Assembly: GCA_021806235.1 (NCBI GenBank)
Contig: JAJZXU010000027.1
Coordinates: 41,614-105,613, forward strand
Origin: Thermoplasmata archaeon
Lineage (GTDB): Archaea; Thermoplasmatota; Thermoplasmata; Thermoplasmatales; Thermoplasmataceae
Direction of reading: 5' to 3'
DNA: 64,000 bases
The notes below the pieces were generated by a model, which had not been told where the DNA came from, ran no database searches, and worked only from the letters and a program-made list of their open reading frames with translations. Positions 1 to 9,821 of this stretch are shown here, piece after piece (within the stretch, counting starts at the first letter, position 1; every line of letters starts with the position of its first letter). The position numbers were made by a program, and so were the translations under genes.

Positions 1-1
1 A

Positions 2-301
2 AATGTAATTGAGTGGGCGAAAACAGTAGAAGATTATGGTGCCGGGGAAATACTGGCAACATCAATAAACTATGATGGCACAATGGATGGTTACGATAAC
101 AATCTAATAAAATTATTATCAGATAAGGTAAATATACCGGTAATAGCTTCCGGCGGTGCTGGAAAACCTGAGGATTTTTTAAACGTTTTTAGATCAGGTG
201 CGGATGGGGCACTGGCAGCATCAATATTCCATTATAAAAAATATGGTATAATGGAAATTAAAAACTATCTGAAGGAGAATGATATAAATGTCAGGCTATG
301 A
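2..301 (+). CDS. hisF: Imidazole glycerol phosphate synthase cyclase subunit HisF, C-terminal part
   Basis: This is the last ~100 codons of HisF; the 5' part lies outside the window. The frame is open from base 2 and reads [16 protein letters not shown], then [13 protein letters not shown], the typical HisF segment with the second catalytic aspartate (DGT). The later [13 protein letters not shown] and [12 protein letters not shown] are the phosphate-binding glycine loops of the (beta-alpha)8 barrel. HisF joins the ammonia made by HisH to PRFAR, giving imidazole glycerol phosphate and AICAR in histidine synthesis. It overlaps hisI by 14 bases, so the two are translated as one operon. Confidence 0.95.
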   Translation, partial: NVIEWAKTVEDYGAGEILATSINYDGTMDGYDNNLIKLLSDKVNIPVIASGGAGKPEDFLNVFRSGADGALAASIFHYKKYGIMEIKNYLKENDINVRL

Positions 302-902
302 TTTAAAATTTGATGAAAACGGTTTAATCCCCGTGATAGTACAGGATTATGAGAATAATGAAGTTTTAACCCTGGGATATATGAACAGTGAAGCCTTTAA
401 CAGAAGCCTTGAAACTGGGTATGTCCATTATTATTCAAGGTCTAAAAAAAGAATAAGAATGAAGGGTGAGGTAAGTGGAAATACACAGACCATAAAGGAT
501 ATAATGATTGACTGCGACAGTGATACACTGTTAATTAAGGTCGATCAGAAAGGTAGTGCATGCCATCTGGGTAATAGAAGTTGCTTTAGAAATCTGGATG
601 AAAAAGCAAATAAAAATTATATAGATTATTCCTTAGAGGTTTTATTAAATCTTGAAAATTTAATTTACAAAACAAAGGAGACACCGAGAGAAAATTCATA
701 CACAACATATTTATTTAACTCAGGAGAAGAAAACATAAGGAAAAAGGTTGGTGAAGAGGCCGTTGAAACAATTTTAGCAAAAACTAATGATAGAATAATC
801 TACGAAACATCCGATTTATTATATCATCTACTCGTCTATTTATCATACAATAATATAAAAATATCGGATATAATGAATGAATTAAACAAAAGGAAAAAAT
901 AA
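288..902 (+). CDS. hisI: Bifunctional phosphoribosyl-AMP cyclohydrolase / phosphoribosyl-ATP pyrophosphatase (HisIE)
   Basis: The protein has 204 residues. About 1-110 is the HisI cyclohydrolase, with the metal-binding [13 protein letters not shown] and the cysteine-rich [10 protein letters not shown]. About 115-204 is the HisE pyrophosphatase, with [14 protein letters not shown] and [13 protein letters not shown], helices that carry the acidic metal ligands. The fusion catalyses the second and third steps of histidine synthesis from phosphoribosyl-ATP. The start overlaps the end of hisF. It is the last gene of the operon, because the next gene converges on it from the other strand. Confidence 0.95.
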   Translation: MSGYDLKFDENGLIPVIVQDYENNEVLTLGYMNSEAFNRSLETGYVHYYSRSKKRIRMKGEVSGNTQTIKDIMIDCDSDTLLIKVDQKGSACHLGNRSCFRNLDEKANKNYIDYSLEVLLNLENLIYKTKETPRENSYTTYLFNSGEENIRKKVGEEAVETILAKTNDRIIYETSDLLYHLLVYLSYNNIKISDIMNELNKRKK

Positions 903-969
903 TTTATTAATTTTAGCAGAAGGGAAACAAATCCCTAAAAAGTCTATATATTATAGGCATTTCAATATT

Positions 970-2004
970 TTAATGTGCACCCGGTGGAAATATAATATTA
1001 TCAAAATCCATATACGGTTTCTCATCAAATCTCAATAGATCTGGATTAACATTTTTCTCTACCGCAAGATAATATGCAAGATAATACAATGGTACAGTAT
1101 TTATTACAGGCTCTAAATATTCATCAAGTTCCGGTAAACTAACGTTAAAATCACCGTTGCCATTTACTGTTAATGTTTTTGTTCCGATTATTTTACATGC
1201 ATTTACTATATCCCTGTGCCTCAGGTCTACCGTTTTATTATTTAATATTATTAATAATGATTTATCATCTATTATTGATGTACACCCGTGATTGAACTCT
1301 TCCAGTTCTATGCCCTCTGCATGGATATGTGCAGCTTCCTTTATTTTCTGTGCAACCTCTCTTGCAACCGGTAATTCCGGTCCAGCACCGAGAACAAATA
1401 TTTCATTTACATATGATAATTCTCTTGCAATTTGATGCATTTTATCATCCATTGTTTTTATTAAATCCTTTATTATACCTATTATTTTATTAATATCTAT
1501 ATCTAAATGCGAATAATTTTTAGCAATATACATTGAAGCTATTGCATTATCAAAGAACGATTTTGTATTGCATAGAGATTTATCCTCAGAGTTTATTATT
1601 ATACTCTTGTCCGATATTTTATCCATGGGTGTATTTTTATAATGCGTTATTCCCACAATGTATGCATATTTTTTTAAATGCATCATTGAATCCACTGTAG
1701 ATTTTGTTTTTCCACTATTTGATAGGCCTATTAATACCCCGTGCGATGGCAGTTCATAATTCAATAATTCATAGGATTGAATAAATTTATAATCAAGCCC
1801 AGTTTTTTTTAGAAAACCGGCGCCTATCTGTGCTGCATGATAGGCTGTTCCATTTCCTGTAAAAATTAATGTAGACTGTAAAAATGAATAATCAAGGTTC
1901 TCCATTACACTTCCTGTTACATCCAGGGATTCTGGTGTTTCCCTTAACATATCATACATAAGATAGGGGTGCTTATCTCTTTTTTCCGGTATTTCATCCG
2001 TCAT
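970..2004 (-). CDS. SIS-domain sugar-phosphate isomerase-like protein (GlmS C-terminal type)
   Basis: The 344 residues contain two SIS folds like the isomerase half of glucosamine-6-phosphate synthase, without the glutaminase domain. The first shows GNGTAYHAAQIG and the phosphosugar loop GLSNSGKTKSTVDSM (about 50-105). The second shows VLGAGPELPVAREVAQKIKE and EGIELEEFNHGC (about 205-240), resembling the GlmS segment before its active-site loop. It may be an amino-sugar phosphate isomerase or deaminase, but the substrate cannot be read from sequence. It is a single gene, convergent with hisI and separated from the chelatase genes by about 55 bases. Confidence 0.75.
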   Translation of the reverse strand: MTDEIPEKRDKHPYLMYDMLRETPESLDVTGSVMENLDYSFLQSTLIFTGNGTAYHAAQIGAGFLKKTGLDYKFIQSYELLNYELPSHGVLIGLSNSGKTKSTVDSMMHLKKYAYIVGITHYKNTPMDKISDKSIIINSEDKSLCNTKSFFDNAIASMYIAKNYSHLDIDINKIIGIIKDLIKTMDDKMHQIARELSYVNEIFVLGAGPELPVAREVAQKIKEAAHIHAEGIELEEFNHGCTSIIDDKSLLIILNNKTVDLRHRDIVNACKIIGTKTLTVNGNGDFNVSLPELDEYLEPVINTVPLYYLAYYLAVEKNVNPDLLRFDEKPYMDFDNIIFPPGAH

Positions 2005-2059
2005 GTTTACTGTATATGTGTATTATTAATATTTATTTCTAAAATAAATATTTATGAAT

Positions 2060-3931
2060 TTAACCTATCTTTATATCAGAAAGGTTATTTATCAATTTAC
2101 CGTTAGAATATTCTGCTATTAATTTATTATAGGATGGTAAATATTCATTTGTTTCCGTATTTACTATATACAGATTTGATACATTTTTTATTTTTTCCGA
2201 TATATATTTTAAATCATTATACGGGTCACTGTTGAATATATTCCCCCTACCATCAGTTATCAGTATACTTATTGTTTTTATTTTCTCATATGCTGATAGT
2301 TTATATATATTATACAGTGCATCATACAGTGGTGTTTTCCCTGAACTTTTTATATTACCTATCTCATTTTCCAGTTCTGTAAAATTCCTTGAAAAATTTA
2401 AAACAAGTTTTGAACTGTAACCGGAAAAGGATAATAATGCAATCCTGCTCCTTATCAAATATATCTTTTTTAATAACAGATTTGATATATTCTTTGCAAT
2501 GTTTATTCTTGAGTTAAAATTCATGGATTTACTTGAATCTATAGCTATTATAACTGGAATTGACCCCTTGGAATACACATTCTTCATCACAATTGCGTTA
2601 TAATTTATTTTTTTATACCCTGATATTCCAGAATTCAGTACTGAAGACCTTATATCAATATTCCTGCCGTTTTTAGTGCCCATATTCCTGTAGCTATCAG
2701 AAATACCGGATTTACCGGATTTTTTTGTTTTAATCTTATTGTTTACACTCAGTTCTATGTTATTTATTTTATCTTCACTGTTTTTTTTATTACTCCTATC
2801 ATTCCGGTTTTTATCATCCTGATTGCCCGTATTATTATGATTATTCTTTACACCGGTATTATTATTCAGATCATTATCAATATTATCATGTTTACCCTTA
2901 TTTTCACTGTTTTTTTCATTATCCCTCCTATCATTTCTTTGATTACTGTTATTAAAATTATAATCCGGGCTACTCCTACCCTTCTCCCTTAATCTGTGGT
3001 TTAAAGCGAATTCCAGTGCCTTCTTTATATCTCCGGAATTTGCATTTTTCCTGTTATTATATGCTGCTATTGCCTTTGCAGCTTTTATTGTGCTTATCAT
3101 TGTTCTATTGCTCAGTGAATTTTCTATAATGATATTTGCTATAAAATTTAAATATTCATCATCTATTTTTACCTCATTTAATATAGCCCTTGCATTTTTT
3201 ATCCTATCCCTTATTTCATTATCCCTGTTCTTATATTGCTCAATGAATTTTTCTGGGTTTAAGTCAAATTCCTCGACCCTCCGTGATATTTCTATTAATT
3301 TTTCGGTGCTGGTAGGTAATTTTCCCTCTACGGATATGCCAAACCTATCCAGTAACTGTGGCCTCAATTCACCCTCTTCGGGATTCATTGTACCCACTAA
3401 AATAAATCCTGCGGGGTGTATATATGACACTCCCTCGCGTTCAACTATGTTTATTCCAGAAGCTGCGGAATCAAGTATGGAATCCACTATCGAATCATCC
3501 AGTAAATTTACCTCGTCTATGTATAGAATTCCCCTGTTGCCCTCACCTAATAACCCCTCTCTTAAAACTGCCCTGCCCCTTATCGCATTTTTAATATCCA
3601 GTGAACCAACAACCCTATCCAGAGTTGCACTGTTAGGCAAATTAATTATTTTTATTTTCATGTTTTCAATTTCTAAACTGTTATTTTTTTTCCTTTCAAG
3701 GCATTCATCACACAGGTTACCGTAAGGGTTGCAGTGAAATCTACAGTTTTTAACAGCCTTAATTTCAGGCAGTATTGAAGATAATGACCTTACCATTGTG
3801 GACTTTGCTATGCCCTTTGGCCCGGTTATTAAAATGCCACCAATTTTACTATCTATTGCATTTATGATCAGGCCCAGCTTCATATCATCGTCATCAACTA
3901 TTGCGGAAAAAGGAAATTCATATGTTTTCAT
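2060..3931 (-). CDS. Fused ChlI/ChlD-type chelatase ATPase with VWA domain
   Basis: The protein has 623 residues in three parts. Residues 1-330 are a MgChl/CobS-like AAA+ module with Walker A GPKGIAKST (about 38), a four-cysteine loop near 43-57 (CRFHCN...LCDEC) and Walker B ILYIDEVNLLDD (about 135). Residues 330-430 are a low-complexity linker rich in Asn, Asp and Lys. Residues 450-623 are a von Willebrand A domain with the MIDAS motif DSSKSMN. Fused I-D subunits supply ATP-driven remodelling to a CobN/ChlH-type catalytic subunit. The start overlaps the stop of the upstream cobN by four bases, so the two subunits are coupled. Confidence 0.88.
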   Translation of the reverse strand: MKTYEFPFSAIVDDDDMKLGLIINAIDSKIGGILITGPKGIAKSTMVRSLSSILPEIKAVKNCRFHCNPYGNLCDECLERKKNNSLEIENMKIKIINLPNSATLDRVVGSLDIKNAIRGRAVLREGLLGEGNRGILYIDEVNLLDDSIVDSILDSAASGINIVEREGVSYIHPAGFILVGTMNPEEGELRPQLLDRFGISVEGKLPTSTEKLIEISRRVEEFDLNPEKFIEQYKNRDNEIRDRIKNARAILNEVKIDDEYLNFIANIIIENSLSNRTMISTIKAAKAIAAYNNRKNANSGDIKKALEFALNHRLREKGRSSPDYNFNNSNQRNDRRDNEKNSENKGKHDNIDNDLNNNTGVKNNHNNTGNQDDKNRNDRSNKKNSEDKINNIELSVNNKIKTKKSGKSGISDSYRNMGTKNGRNIDIRSSVLNSGISGYKKINYNAIVMKNVYSKGSIPVIIAIDSSKSMNFNSRINIAKNISNLLLKKIYLIRSRIALLSFSGYSSKLVLNFSRNFTELENEIGNIKSSGKTPLYDALYNIYKLSAYEKIKTISILITDGRGNIFNSDPYNDLKYISEKIKNVSNLYIVNTETNEYLPSYNKLIAEYSNGKLINNLSDIKIG

Positions 3932-6900
3932 TCATTTTCACCCTCTATTTCCATATACTCATTTTCTAATTTATTTTTAATATCATCACTGGCATTCCAT
4001 ATATTTCTCCTATATGCTTCAATTAACCTTGACGTTATTTCTGATAATGCCCATGGATTCTCCTTTTTAAACCACTGTTTCATTTCATCGTTTAAAATAA
4101 ATTTATCTGTTATATTGTTAAATATATTATCATTAACCATTTTTGTTGTTGCAGCCCAGCCATATAAATGCTCTATTTTTTTAAGCATTTCTGTAGCACC
4201 CCTATAACCGAAGTTTTTCTGTGCATTAATCCACGAATCATTTAGCAGTTTTCCTATAGCCGTTCTCTCTATTTCCTCTTTCATTGTTCTTACCTTAGGT
4301 TTGTTTGGGTTAAATGTATCCTCAAACATTAAGTTCGGTTTAGAACCCGATTTTTTAGCCATAAGATAAAATCCTCCGGCGTATGAATAATTACATGAAT
4401 CATCATTTATATCTATCTCATCGATTTCACGTTTATGCACTATTGTTTCTATATTTTTTGATATTGATAGCAGTTCATTTCTGGCTCCTTTCCCGAAATT
4501 GTTATTACCGTAGGAGTACCCCATCCATTCTATAAAAACATCAGCCAGGTCATTCTCTGTTTTCCATTTTGATGATTCCACGGCATTGCTTACCCCGGAA
4601 CCATATGACCCCGGTTTAGAGGAAAATATTCTATCAAGGTGATTATATTTTCTGTAATGCTTTATTATATAATTTGAATCCTCATCCTCATTTAGGGCAG
4701 CAACCTTTTTTATAGCCATATCTATTAACTCTATTATATTGAATAAATTGTCCCTTACTATGCCACTTGATTCAATAACGACATCTATTCTTGGCCTTTT
4801 CAGAATATCCAGTGGAATTACCCTAACATCCCTTATTTTTTTTGTACCTTCCTGCCATACCGGTTCCACACCAATTGTATATAAAATCTGTGAAATCAGT
4901 TCACCATCTGACCTATATGCATCGGTGGACCATAAAACAAAGCCTATTGTTTCCGGGAATTTATTATCCCTTTTATATTCATTTTCAATTAATTTATTTG
5001 CTAAAATAACACCGATCTGCCATGCTGAATAACTCGGTATCTTAAATGGGTCTACGGCATAGAAATTTCTTCCAGAGGGCAAAACATCATATCTACCCCT
5101 GGATAATGAACCCGATACACTGGCTTCAATATATTCGCCATTTAATGCCTTCAGCAGGTTAATTTTCTCATTTTCAGGCGAGTATTTCAGTTTTTTAATA
5201 ATATCCCTTTCAGTTTCCGGTATACCCTCATTTTTCTTTAAGTGGTTATTTATAATCTCCCTGGTTTTTTCCTTGCCGTATTTCTTGTATAATGAATCGT
5301 CAAACCTTGTTGCAGTTATAACATAGTCCGATATATCATTATCATCTATGTTATTTGAATATATATACAGTCCCTTCGATATAACCGAATCCTTGAATAA
5401 ATTCAATCTGTGCTCTATTTCATGCGTGGCCTTATGATAATCATCGAAATCTATGGTTAACCCTATTTTATCTGTTATATCCTTTATTTCCTTAATTATC
5501 ATTTTTTCTCTGGCACCATTCTCTGCTTTTTCGGATTCCTCATAATCATCGATTAAATCCTCCAGTTTTTTTACATCATCAGGCACCTCATCATATTCGG
5601 TAGGCGGTGTTATATAATCCAGCAGGACAGCGTAACTCCTTCTCTTTGCAATTATACCCTCACCGGGAACACTGGTTGAATATAAGTATAAATTGGGTAC
5701 CTCCCCTATTGAAATTTCAGGAAAATCTGATGGCGATAAGCCCAGACCCTTGCCAGGTGTAAATTCCAGTGTTCCATGTGTACCCACGTGTATTATTGCA
5801 TCTGCTTTAAATATATTCTGGATATACTTATAAAATGACAGCCAGTAATGCGTTACAGGCGTCAGTGAATCATGTATTGTCCTTATGCTATTAACGTTAT
5901 CAGAAAACGTTATCCTTTTTGGCTGTATTCCGATAAACACATTGTTAAATAACATACCTGCTATGTAAAAATTATTGTTTAAAACCATATAATCCCTTTC
6001 ACCGTTTATATTGCCCCATTTATTTATGATCATTTTTTTTGAGTCTTCCGGTAATTCAGAAAATATTTGATTATATTCATTTAAAGCCATTTTATAAACA
6101 TAACCATTTTTGTTAATTATTTCGTCTATGGTTGTCCATTTTCCTTCAGGTATTGCCTTTCTTTCCATTATAGTTTTTATTAATTCCTCTCCGTTTTCAG
6201 GTACATGATTAATATTATAACTGCTGTCCCTCAATATTTTCATTATATTTGTTACCGAATTTAATGTATCCAGCCCTGTTGCTGTTCCTATATTTGCCTC
6301 CAAATCCTTAAAGGATGACCCCGAATGCAGTATAATAGCTATTCTCTTATCGCTGTTATTTTTATATTTTAAATTTATCCAGGTATTTATCCGGTTTACC
6401 ATATAATTTACCTGTTCTTCAACAGGAACCAATTCCCTGTATACCGTATTTTTTTCAGTTACCTTTTTGATTAAGCCGATTAATACCGGTTCTATTGTAC
6501 CGTCCATTTCAGGTAACATTGCACTCATTATTGTGGAAACAACATCCAATCCGCTGGAATCGATCCATTCATTATATTCCTTATAATAATAGGTCAGGCC
6601 CTGGAATACGGGTACATTTAGATTTAATAACGTTGATTTGTCCTCCTTTTTAATCAATGAAAACGATAATAAATTTATGATTGCATCTACCCTTTTATTG
6701 TTATAATAGAAATATTCGTTTATGCATTCCTCTGCACTTTTTATGTTTCTGGCTTTATCCCCAAAACCATTGGTAAAAACCGGTATTGCCGATATATGTT
6801 TCTCATTTAATTTATCAATAATGTAATCTATAATTTTTGTATCATTATCAACCCATGCAGTTCTATAAAACAGTATACCAACCTTTCTATCAAAATTTGC

Positions 6901-7335
6901 GTTGCCATAGCTGTATATGCCAGAAAAAGGTAATTCCTCCGGTTCTTTATATTTATTTTTATCAAATATACTCTGAACGAACAGTACCATGTTTTTTATA
7001 TTTTCATAGCCACCGTAGAAATAATAATCTGAAACCTTTTCCTCTATAAATTTATTTACGGTTGAATATTTGCTCAATATTGGGTCTATGGCTATAACAT
7101 ATTTCTTATTCTTTAATATATTTTCAATATTTTCCATTATATTATTATAAATATTCTCCCCTGAAAAATGGTGTATGAATACTGCATCAGAATTTTTCAT
7201 AAAATCAATAAAATCATCATCTATTGGGTCTAATCTTGGATATTTTATCTTAATTTCATTACCCGTTTCTTCCCCGGCCTTTAAAAAAGATTTTATTACA
7301 GATCCATTCCAGCCTATGAGTACAGTAAACTTCAT
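3928..7335 (-). CDS. cobN: CobN-type cobaltochelatase / magnesium chelatase H-like subunit
   Basis: The 1135-residue length is typical for CobN/BchH. Signature stretches are IIHVGTHGTLEF and GLSPSDFPE near the middle, LYSTSVPGEGIIAKRRSYAVLLDY, and a C-terminal region with ARNELLSISKN and NFGYRGATEMLK. The subunit binds the tetrapyrrole and inserts the metal, most likely Co2+ in cobalamin synthesis, using the ATPase encoded immediately downstream. A magnesium or nickel tetrapyrrole is an alternative, but no other chlorophyll or F430 genes are in the window. The N-terminus MKFTVLIGWNGS follows an AT-rich 75-base gap that should hold the promoter. Confidence 0.9.
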   Translation of the reverse strand: MKFTVLIGWNGSVIKSFLKAGEETGNEIKIKYPRLDPIDDDFIDFMKNSDAVFIHHFSGENIYNNIMENIENILKNKKYVIAIDPILSKYSTVNKFIEEKVSDYYFYGGYENIKNMVLFVQSIFDKNKYKEPEELPFSGIYSYGNANFDRKVGILFYRTAWVDNDTKIIDYIIDKLNEKHISAIPVFTNGFGDKARNIKSAEECINEYFYYNNKRVDAIINLLSFSLIKKEDKSTLLNLNVPVFQGLTYYYKEYNEWIDSSGLDVVSTIMSAMLPEMDGTIEPVLIGLIKKVTEKNTVYRELVPVEEQVNYMVNRINTWINLKYKNNSDKRIAIILHSGSSFKDLEANIGTATGLDTLNSVTNIMKILRDSSYNINHVPENGEELIKTIMERKAIPEGKWTTIDEIINKNGYVYKMALNEYNQIFSELPEDSKKMIINKWGNINGERDYMVLNNNFYIAGMLFNNVFIGIQPKRITFSDNVNSIRTIHDSLTPVTHYWLSFYKYIQNIFKADAIIHVGTHGTLEFTPGKGLGLSPSDFPEISIGEVPNLYLYSTSVPGEGIIAKRRSYAVLLDYITPPTEYDEVPDDVKKLEDLIDDYEESEKAENGAREKMIIKEIKDITDKIGLTIDFDDYHKATHEIEHRLNLFKDSVISKGLYIYSNNIDDNDISDYVITATRFDDSLYKKYGKEKTREIINNHLKKNEGIPETERDIIKKLKYSPENEKINLLKALNGEYIEASVSGSLSRGRYDVLPSGRNFYAVDPFKIPSYSAWQIGVILANKLIENEYKRDNKFPETIGFVLWSTDAYRSDGELISQILYTIGVEPVWQEGTKKIRDVRVIPLDILKRPRIDVVIESSGIVRDNLFNIIELIDMAIKKVAALNEDEDSNYIIKHYRKYNHLDRIFSSKPGSYGSGVSNAVESSKWKTENDLADVFIEWMGYSYGNNNFGKGARNELLSISKNIETIVHKREIDEIDINDDSCNYSYAGGFYLMAKKSGSKPNLMFEDTFNPNKPKVRTMKEEIERTAIGKLLNDSWINAQKNFGYRGATEMLKKIEHLYGWAATTKMVNDNIFNNITDKFILNDEMKQWFKKENPWALSEITSRLIEAYRRNIWNASDDIKNKLENEYMEIEGENE

Positions 7336-7410
7336 AAAATTAAAGTTAATTTTAGTATATAATTTTTTGTGTATAAAAATAATTTATTTTTATGCAATTT
7401 AATTTATATA

Positions 7411-8667
7411 TCACCTTGGATGGATTACGACACCTGAAGGAGCCCCGGCACCCTTTGGTTTGAACAGTATTGATAGAGCACTGTTGTTTCTTCCGCCCAT
7501 GTTCACTTCTTTTAAACCCCTGAAAAGAAAAGCCGATACAAATCTGCCTGAAAAAACTATTAGATATGATAATACTAAGGCAAACCTTATTGGTTCAAAG
7601 GATAAAAATAATGTCAGTATATATCCACCCGAAAGTGCACCGAAGAAATAGACAATGCCATTGAAACCATTCAGTATAGATATATACTCTGCCTTATTAT
7701 TCCGGGGTACAATATCCAGGGTGTATGATGTTGTGATAGTATTCTGAATCGAGCCGATAAAGCCACTATAAATTTCAAGTATGATAAATAATGGCAAAAC
7801 ATTAAAAAATGCGTACATTAAAGGTATGCCACTGAGCATTATTCTATTTAAAAATATTAACGGCACCCTGTTAACCCTGTCTATAAATTTACCTATGATA
7901 TACTGTGTTAGTAACATTGTTAGTGTTGATGATACCGTTAATAATGCCACAATATCCAGCGAAAAATGCATTATTGAAACTATTGTTATAGGGAACATTG
8001 GCCATGCCATTGACCAGAAAAATGATTGAATGTTTGTTGCCCTGAAATATTTATAAAATATACTGTTATTTTTCAAATTTTTTAATGTTTTATACAGATT
8101 TCCGGTCATAACGGTTTTACTTTTTGATTCCTTTAATTTGAATACGGTTATAGCAGAAACAATATATGAAGCCGAGGCTGCTGTAAATGGTATCATAACT
8201 TCATTTTTATTTTTATTCAGGATAAATACCATTGCTATTAAGGATATTACTGTTCCAGCAGATGCTATATTATTTATAACTGTTAAAAATTTGCCCCTTT
8301 CAGATATAATATTATCCGCTATAAAAGAAAACCAGTTAACAGTTATCATTGCAGAAAATATCGATATTAATGCATATAAAATTATTAAATTAACAGGCGT
8401 TTTTGAATAGGGGAGCATAAACCATAGAACTGCAAGTATAATGCTCCCGGTAACAAGAAACGGTGTTCTCTTACCTATTCTATCACTGATTCTACCCCAG
8501 AGGATCTGACCTAAATTGCTCAGGGAATTCGATGAGGACTGCAACCATCCCATTTCTGCCGCTGTCGCACCAATCATAACACCGAATACCCCAACAAATG
8601 ATGCCGCTACAGTGGCACCCACTGCAATTACCAGGGATCTTAATGCTATAAGCTTTCTATTGTCCAT
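7411..8667 (-). CDS. MFS transporter, about 12 membrane segments
   Basis: A 418-residue major facilitator with about twelve hydrophobic helices. The loop between helices 2 and 3 reads GRISDRIGKR, the MFS motif A, and a related IIGKFIDRVNRVP occurs in the second half. The protein ends in a short cytoplasmic tail (GAGAPSGVVIHPR). The substrate cannot be inferred. It sits downstream of cobN on the same strand, 75 bases away, but in transcription order it comes first, so it may be its own unit or head a transcript into cobN. Cobalt or corrinoid transport would be speculation. Confidence 0.85.
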   Translation of the reverse strand: MDNRKLIALRSLVIAVGATVAASFVGVFGVMIGATAAEMGWLQSSSNSLSNLGQILWGRISDRIGKRTPFLVTGSIILAVLWFMLPYSKTPVNLIILYALISIFSAMITVNWFSFIADNIISERGKFLTVINNIASAGTVISLIAMVFILNKNKNEVMIPFTAASASYIVSAITVFKLKESKSKTVMTGNLYKTLKNLKNNSIFYKYFRATNIQSFFWSMAWPMFPITIVSIMHFSLDIVALLTVSSTLTMLLTQYIIGKFIDRVNRVPLIFLNRIMLSGIPLMYAFFNVLPLFIILEIYSGFIGSIQNTITTSYTLDIVPRNNKAEYISILNGFNGIVYFFGALSGGYILTLFLSFEPIRFALVLSYLIVFSGRFVSAFLFRGLKEVNMGGRNNSALSILFKPKGAGAPSGVVIHPR

Positions 8668-8717
8668 TTATTTGTAGTTTAATGTATATAAATATTTTAA
8701 CATATCCTTTAAAACAA

Positions 8718-9074
8718 TTACAGATGTGGTTGAAATGTCATTGATATGCTTATGCCACCAGGGATTCCTATTGATATTGAAAAATACAGGACACCAATTT
8801 TCCCCGCTATTTTATCTATAACATTTTTCTCCTTTTCGAACCAGTCAGACAGCATTGAAATTAAATCAGGCCTTTTACTTAAAATTGAATTAATAAAATT
8901 ATTAATCTTTAAAATACCGAAATATGCCTTATATGGGTGCAGATCTTTTATTATATCTATTTTCATTTCACCGTATAATTTTTCTATAAAGGATGGCAGA
9001 TCCATAAAATCATATTTAAAATCATCATCATTTAAATTACTGGCTTCCCACTTTTTATATATGTCATCTATCAT
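8718..9074 (-). CDS. Hypothetical protein, 118 aa
   Basis: I do not recognise this protein. It is acidic in its first 40 residues (DDDFKYDFMDLPSF), has a helical middle section and ends in a glycine/serine-rich hydrophobic stretch (VLYFSISIGIPGGISISMTF). A weak overlapping frame exists on the plus strand. I prefer this one because its composition is mixed and soluble-like and because it reads in the same direction as the downstream MFS gene, 50 bases away. The ATG follows a T/A-rich gap, as expected for a leaderless archaeal transcript. Confidence 0.55.
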   Translation of the reverse strand: MIDDIYKKWEASNLNDDDFKYDFMDLPSFIEKLYGEMKIDIIKDLHPYKAYFGILKINNFINSILSKRPDLISMLSDWFEKEKNVIDKIAGKIGVLYFSISIGIPGGISISMTFQPHL

Positions 9075-9197
9075 GTTAGATTATTATATTTACTATATTT
9101 AAATCATCGTTTTTCACCCATGGAATCCACTTTTCCAGGGCTGGAAATAAAAGCAGATAAAAATAAAACTTTACCCTATTATTCACTATAGACAACT

Positions 9198-9419
9198 ATG
9201 GTTATTTCAACAATTCAGATAAGGGAAGAAACAAAAAAGACGCTGTAGTCCATGAAGCTTCATCCCAGAGAGACCCATGAAGAGGTAATCGAAAGAATGA
9301 TCGAGGATCTTAGTGAGCTTAATGAAGAGACGAGAGCAGAAATTGAAGAAGCCCACAATGAAATTGAATCAGAAAAATTCATCACACATGAACAACTGAA
9401 AAAGGACCTTAGTCTCTGA
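9198..9419 (+). pseudogene. Antitoxin of a RelBE-type pair, interrupted by an in-frame TAG
   Basis: Reading from the ATG at 9198 gives MVISTIQIREETKKTL, a TAG at 9246-9248, then SMKLHPRETHEEVIERMIED and a further acidic helical tail to the TGA at 9417-9419. The two halves are in the same frame and together have the length (73 codons) and layout of small archaeal antitoxins: an N-terminal DNA-binding strand-helix and a C-terminal toxin wrap. A single change, AAG to TAG, would explain it. An ATG at 9252 directly after the stop could restart translation and make a C-terminal toxin-neutralising fragment without the DNA-binding strand. The stop overlaps the toxin start by one base (TGATG). Confidence 0.75.
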
Positions 9420-9673
9420 TGGAATACAGGATAATCTGGTCCATCAAGGCAGCAGGGCAGATGAATCGCCTTGATCGATCTGTTGCTAAAAGAATCTACA
9501 AAAAAGTAGACCAACCGTATCAAAATCCAGAAAGGTACGTTGAGAAACTTGTCTGGTATCCATATTACAGGTTCAGAGTTGGAGATTATCAAGTAATTTT
9601 TGATATTAAGCATGAATCTGTTAGAATAATGATCTTAAAAGTTGGGCATAGAAGTAATGTATATGAGCGTTAG
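9419..9673 (+). CDS. RelE/ParE-family toxin
   Basis: An 84-residue RelE-fold protein: MEYRIIWSIKAAGQMNRLD, a helical section VAKRIYKKVDQ, then the core strands YYRFRVGDYQVIFDI and RIMILKVGHRSNVYER. The R-x-R-x-G-D-Y-R/Q-V motif and terminal G-H-R-x-x-V-Y are the RelE consensus, including the arginines thought to act in mRNA cleavage on the ribosome. The frame is complete. Translation is coupled to the upstream antitoxin by the TGATG overlap. An intact toxin behind a broken antitoxin is odd, and either the toxin is weak or a restart product protects the cell. Confidence 0.88.
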   Translation: MEYRIIWSIKAAGQMNRLDRSVAKRIYKKVDQPYQNPERYVEKLVWYPYYRFRVGDYQVIFDIKHESVRIMILKVGHRSNVYER

Positions 9674-9821
9674 TGTGAGATAATTAATACCCGTTTAAAA
9701 CAGCAGTCGAATTCACTCAATCCATAATTCGATGTGCTCAGTTCTCCTGCGGGAGCCGAAATAAATAAAACTATTTAAGACTGAAACTATAAATATCTAC
9801 TTCTAATAATATTATGGTTAT

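Noticed and set aside
8746..9102. 118-codon plus-strand frame over the 8718-9074 gene
   Set aside because: It is hydrophobic and serine/isoleucine-rich as expected for the complement of an AT-rich gene; the minus-strand frame has better composition and direction.
9246..9248. Pyrrolysine decoding of the antitoxin TAG
   Set aside because: No pyl genes are visible, other TAG codons in the window act as normal stops, and a plain nonsense mutation explains it.
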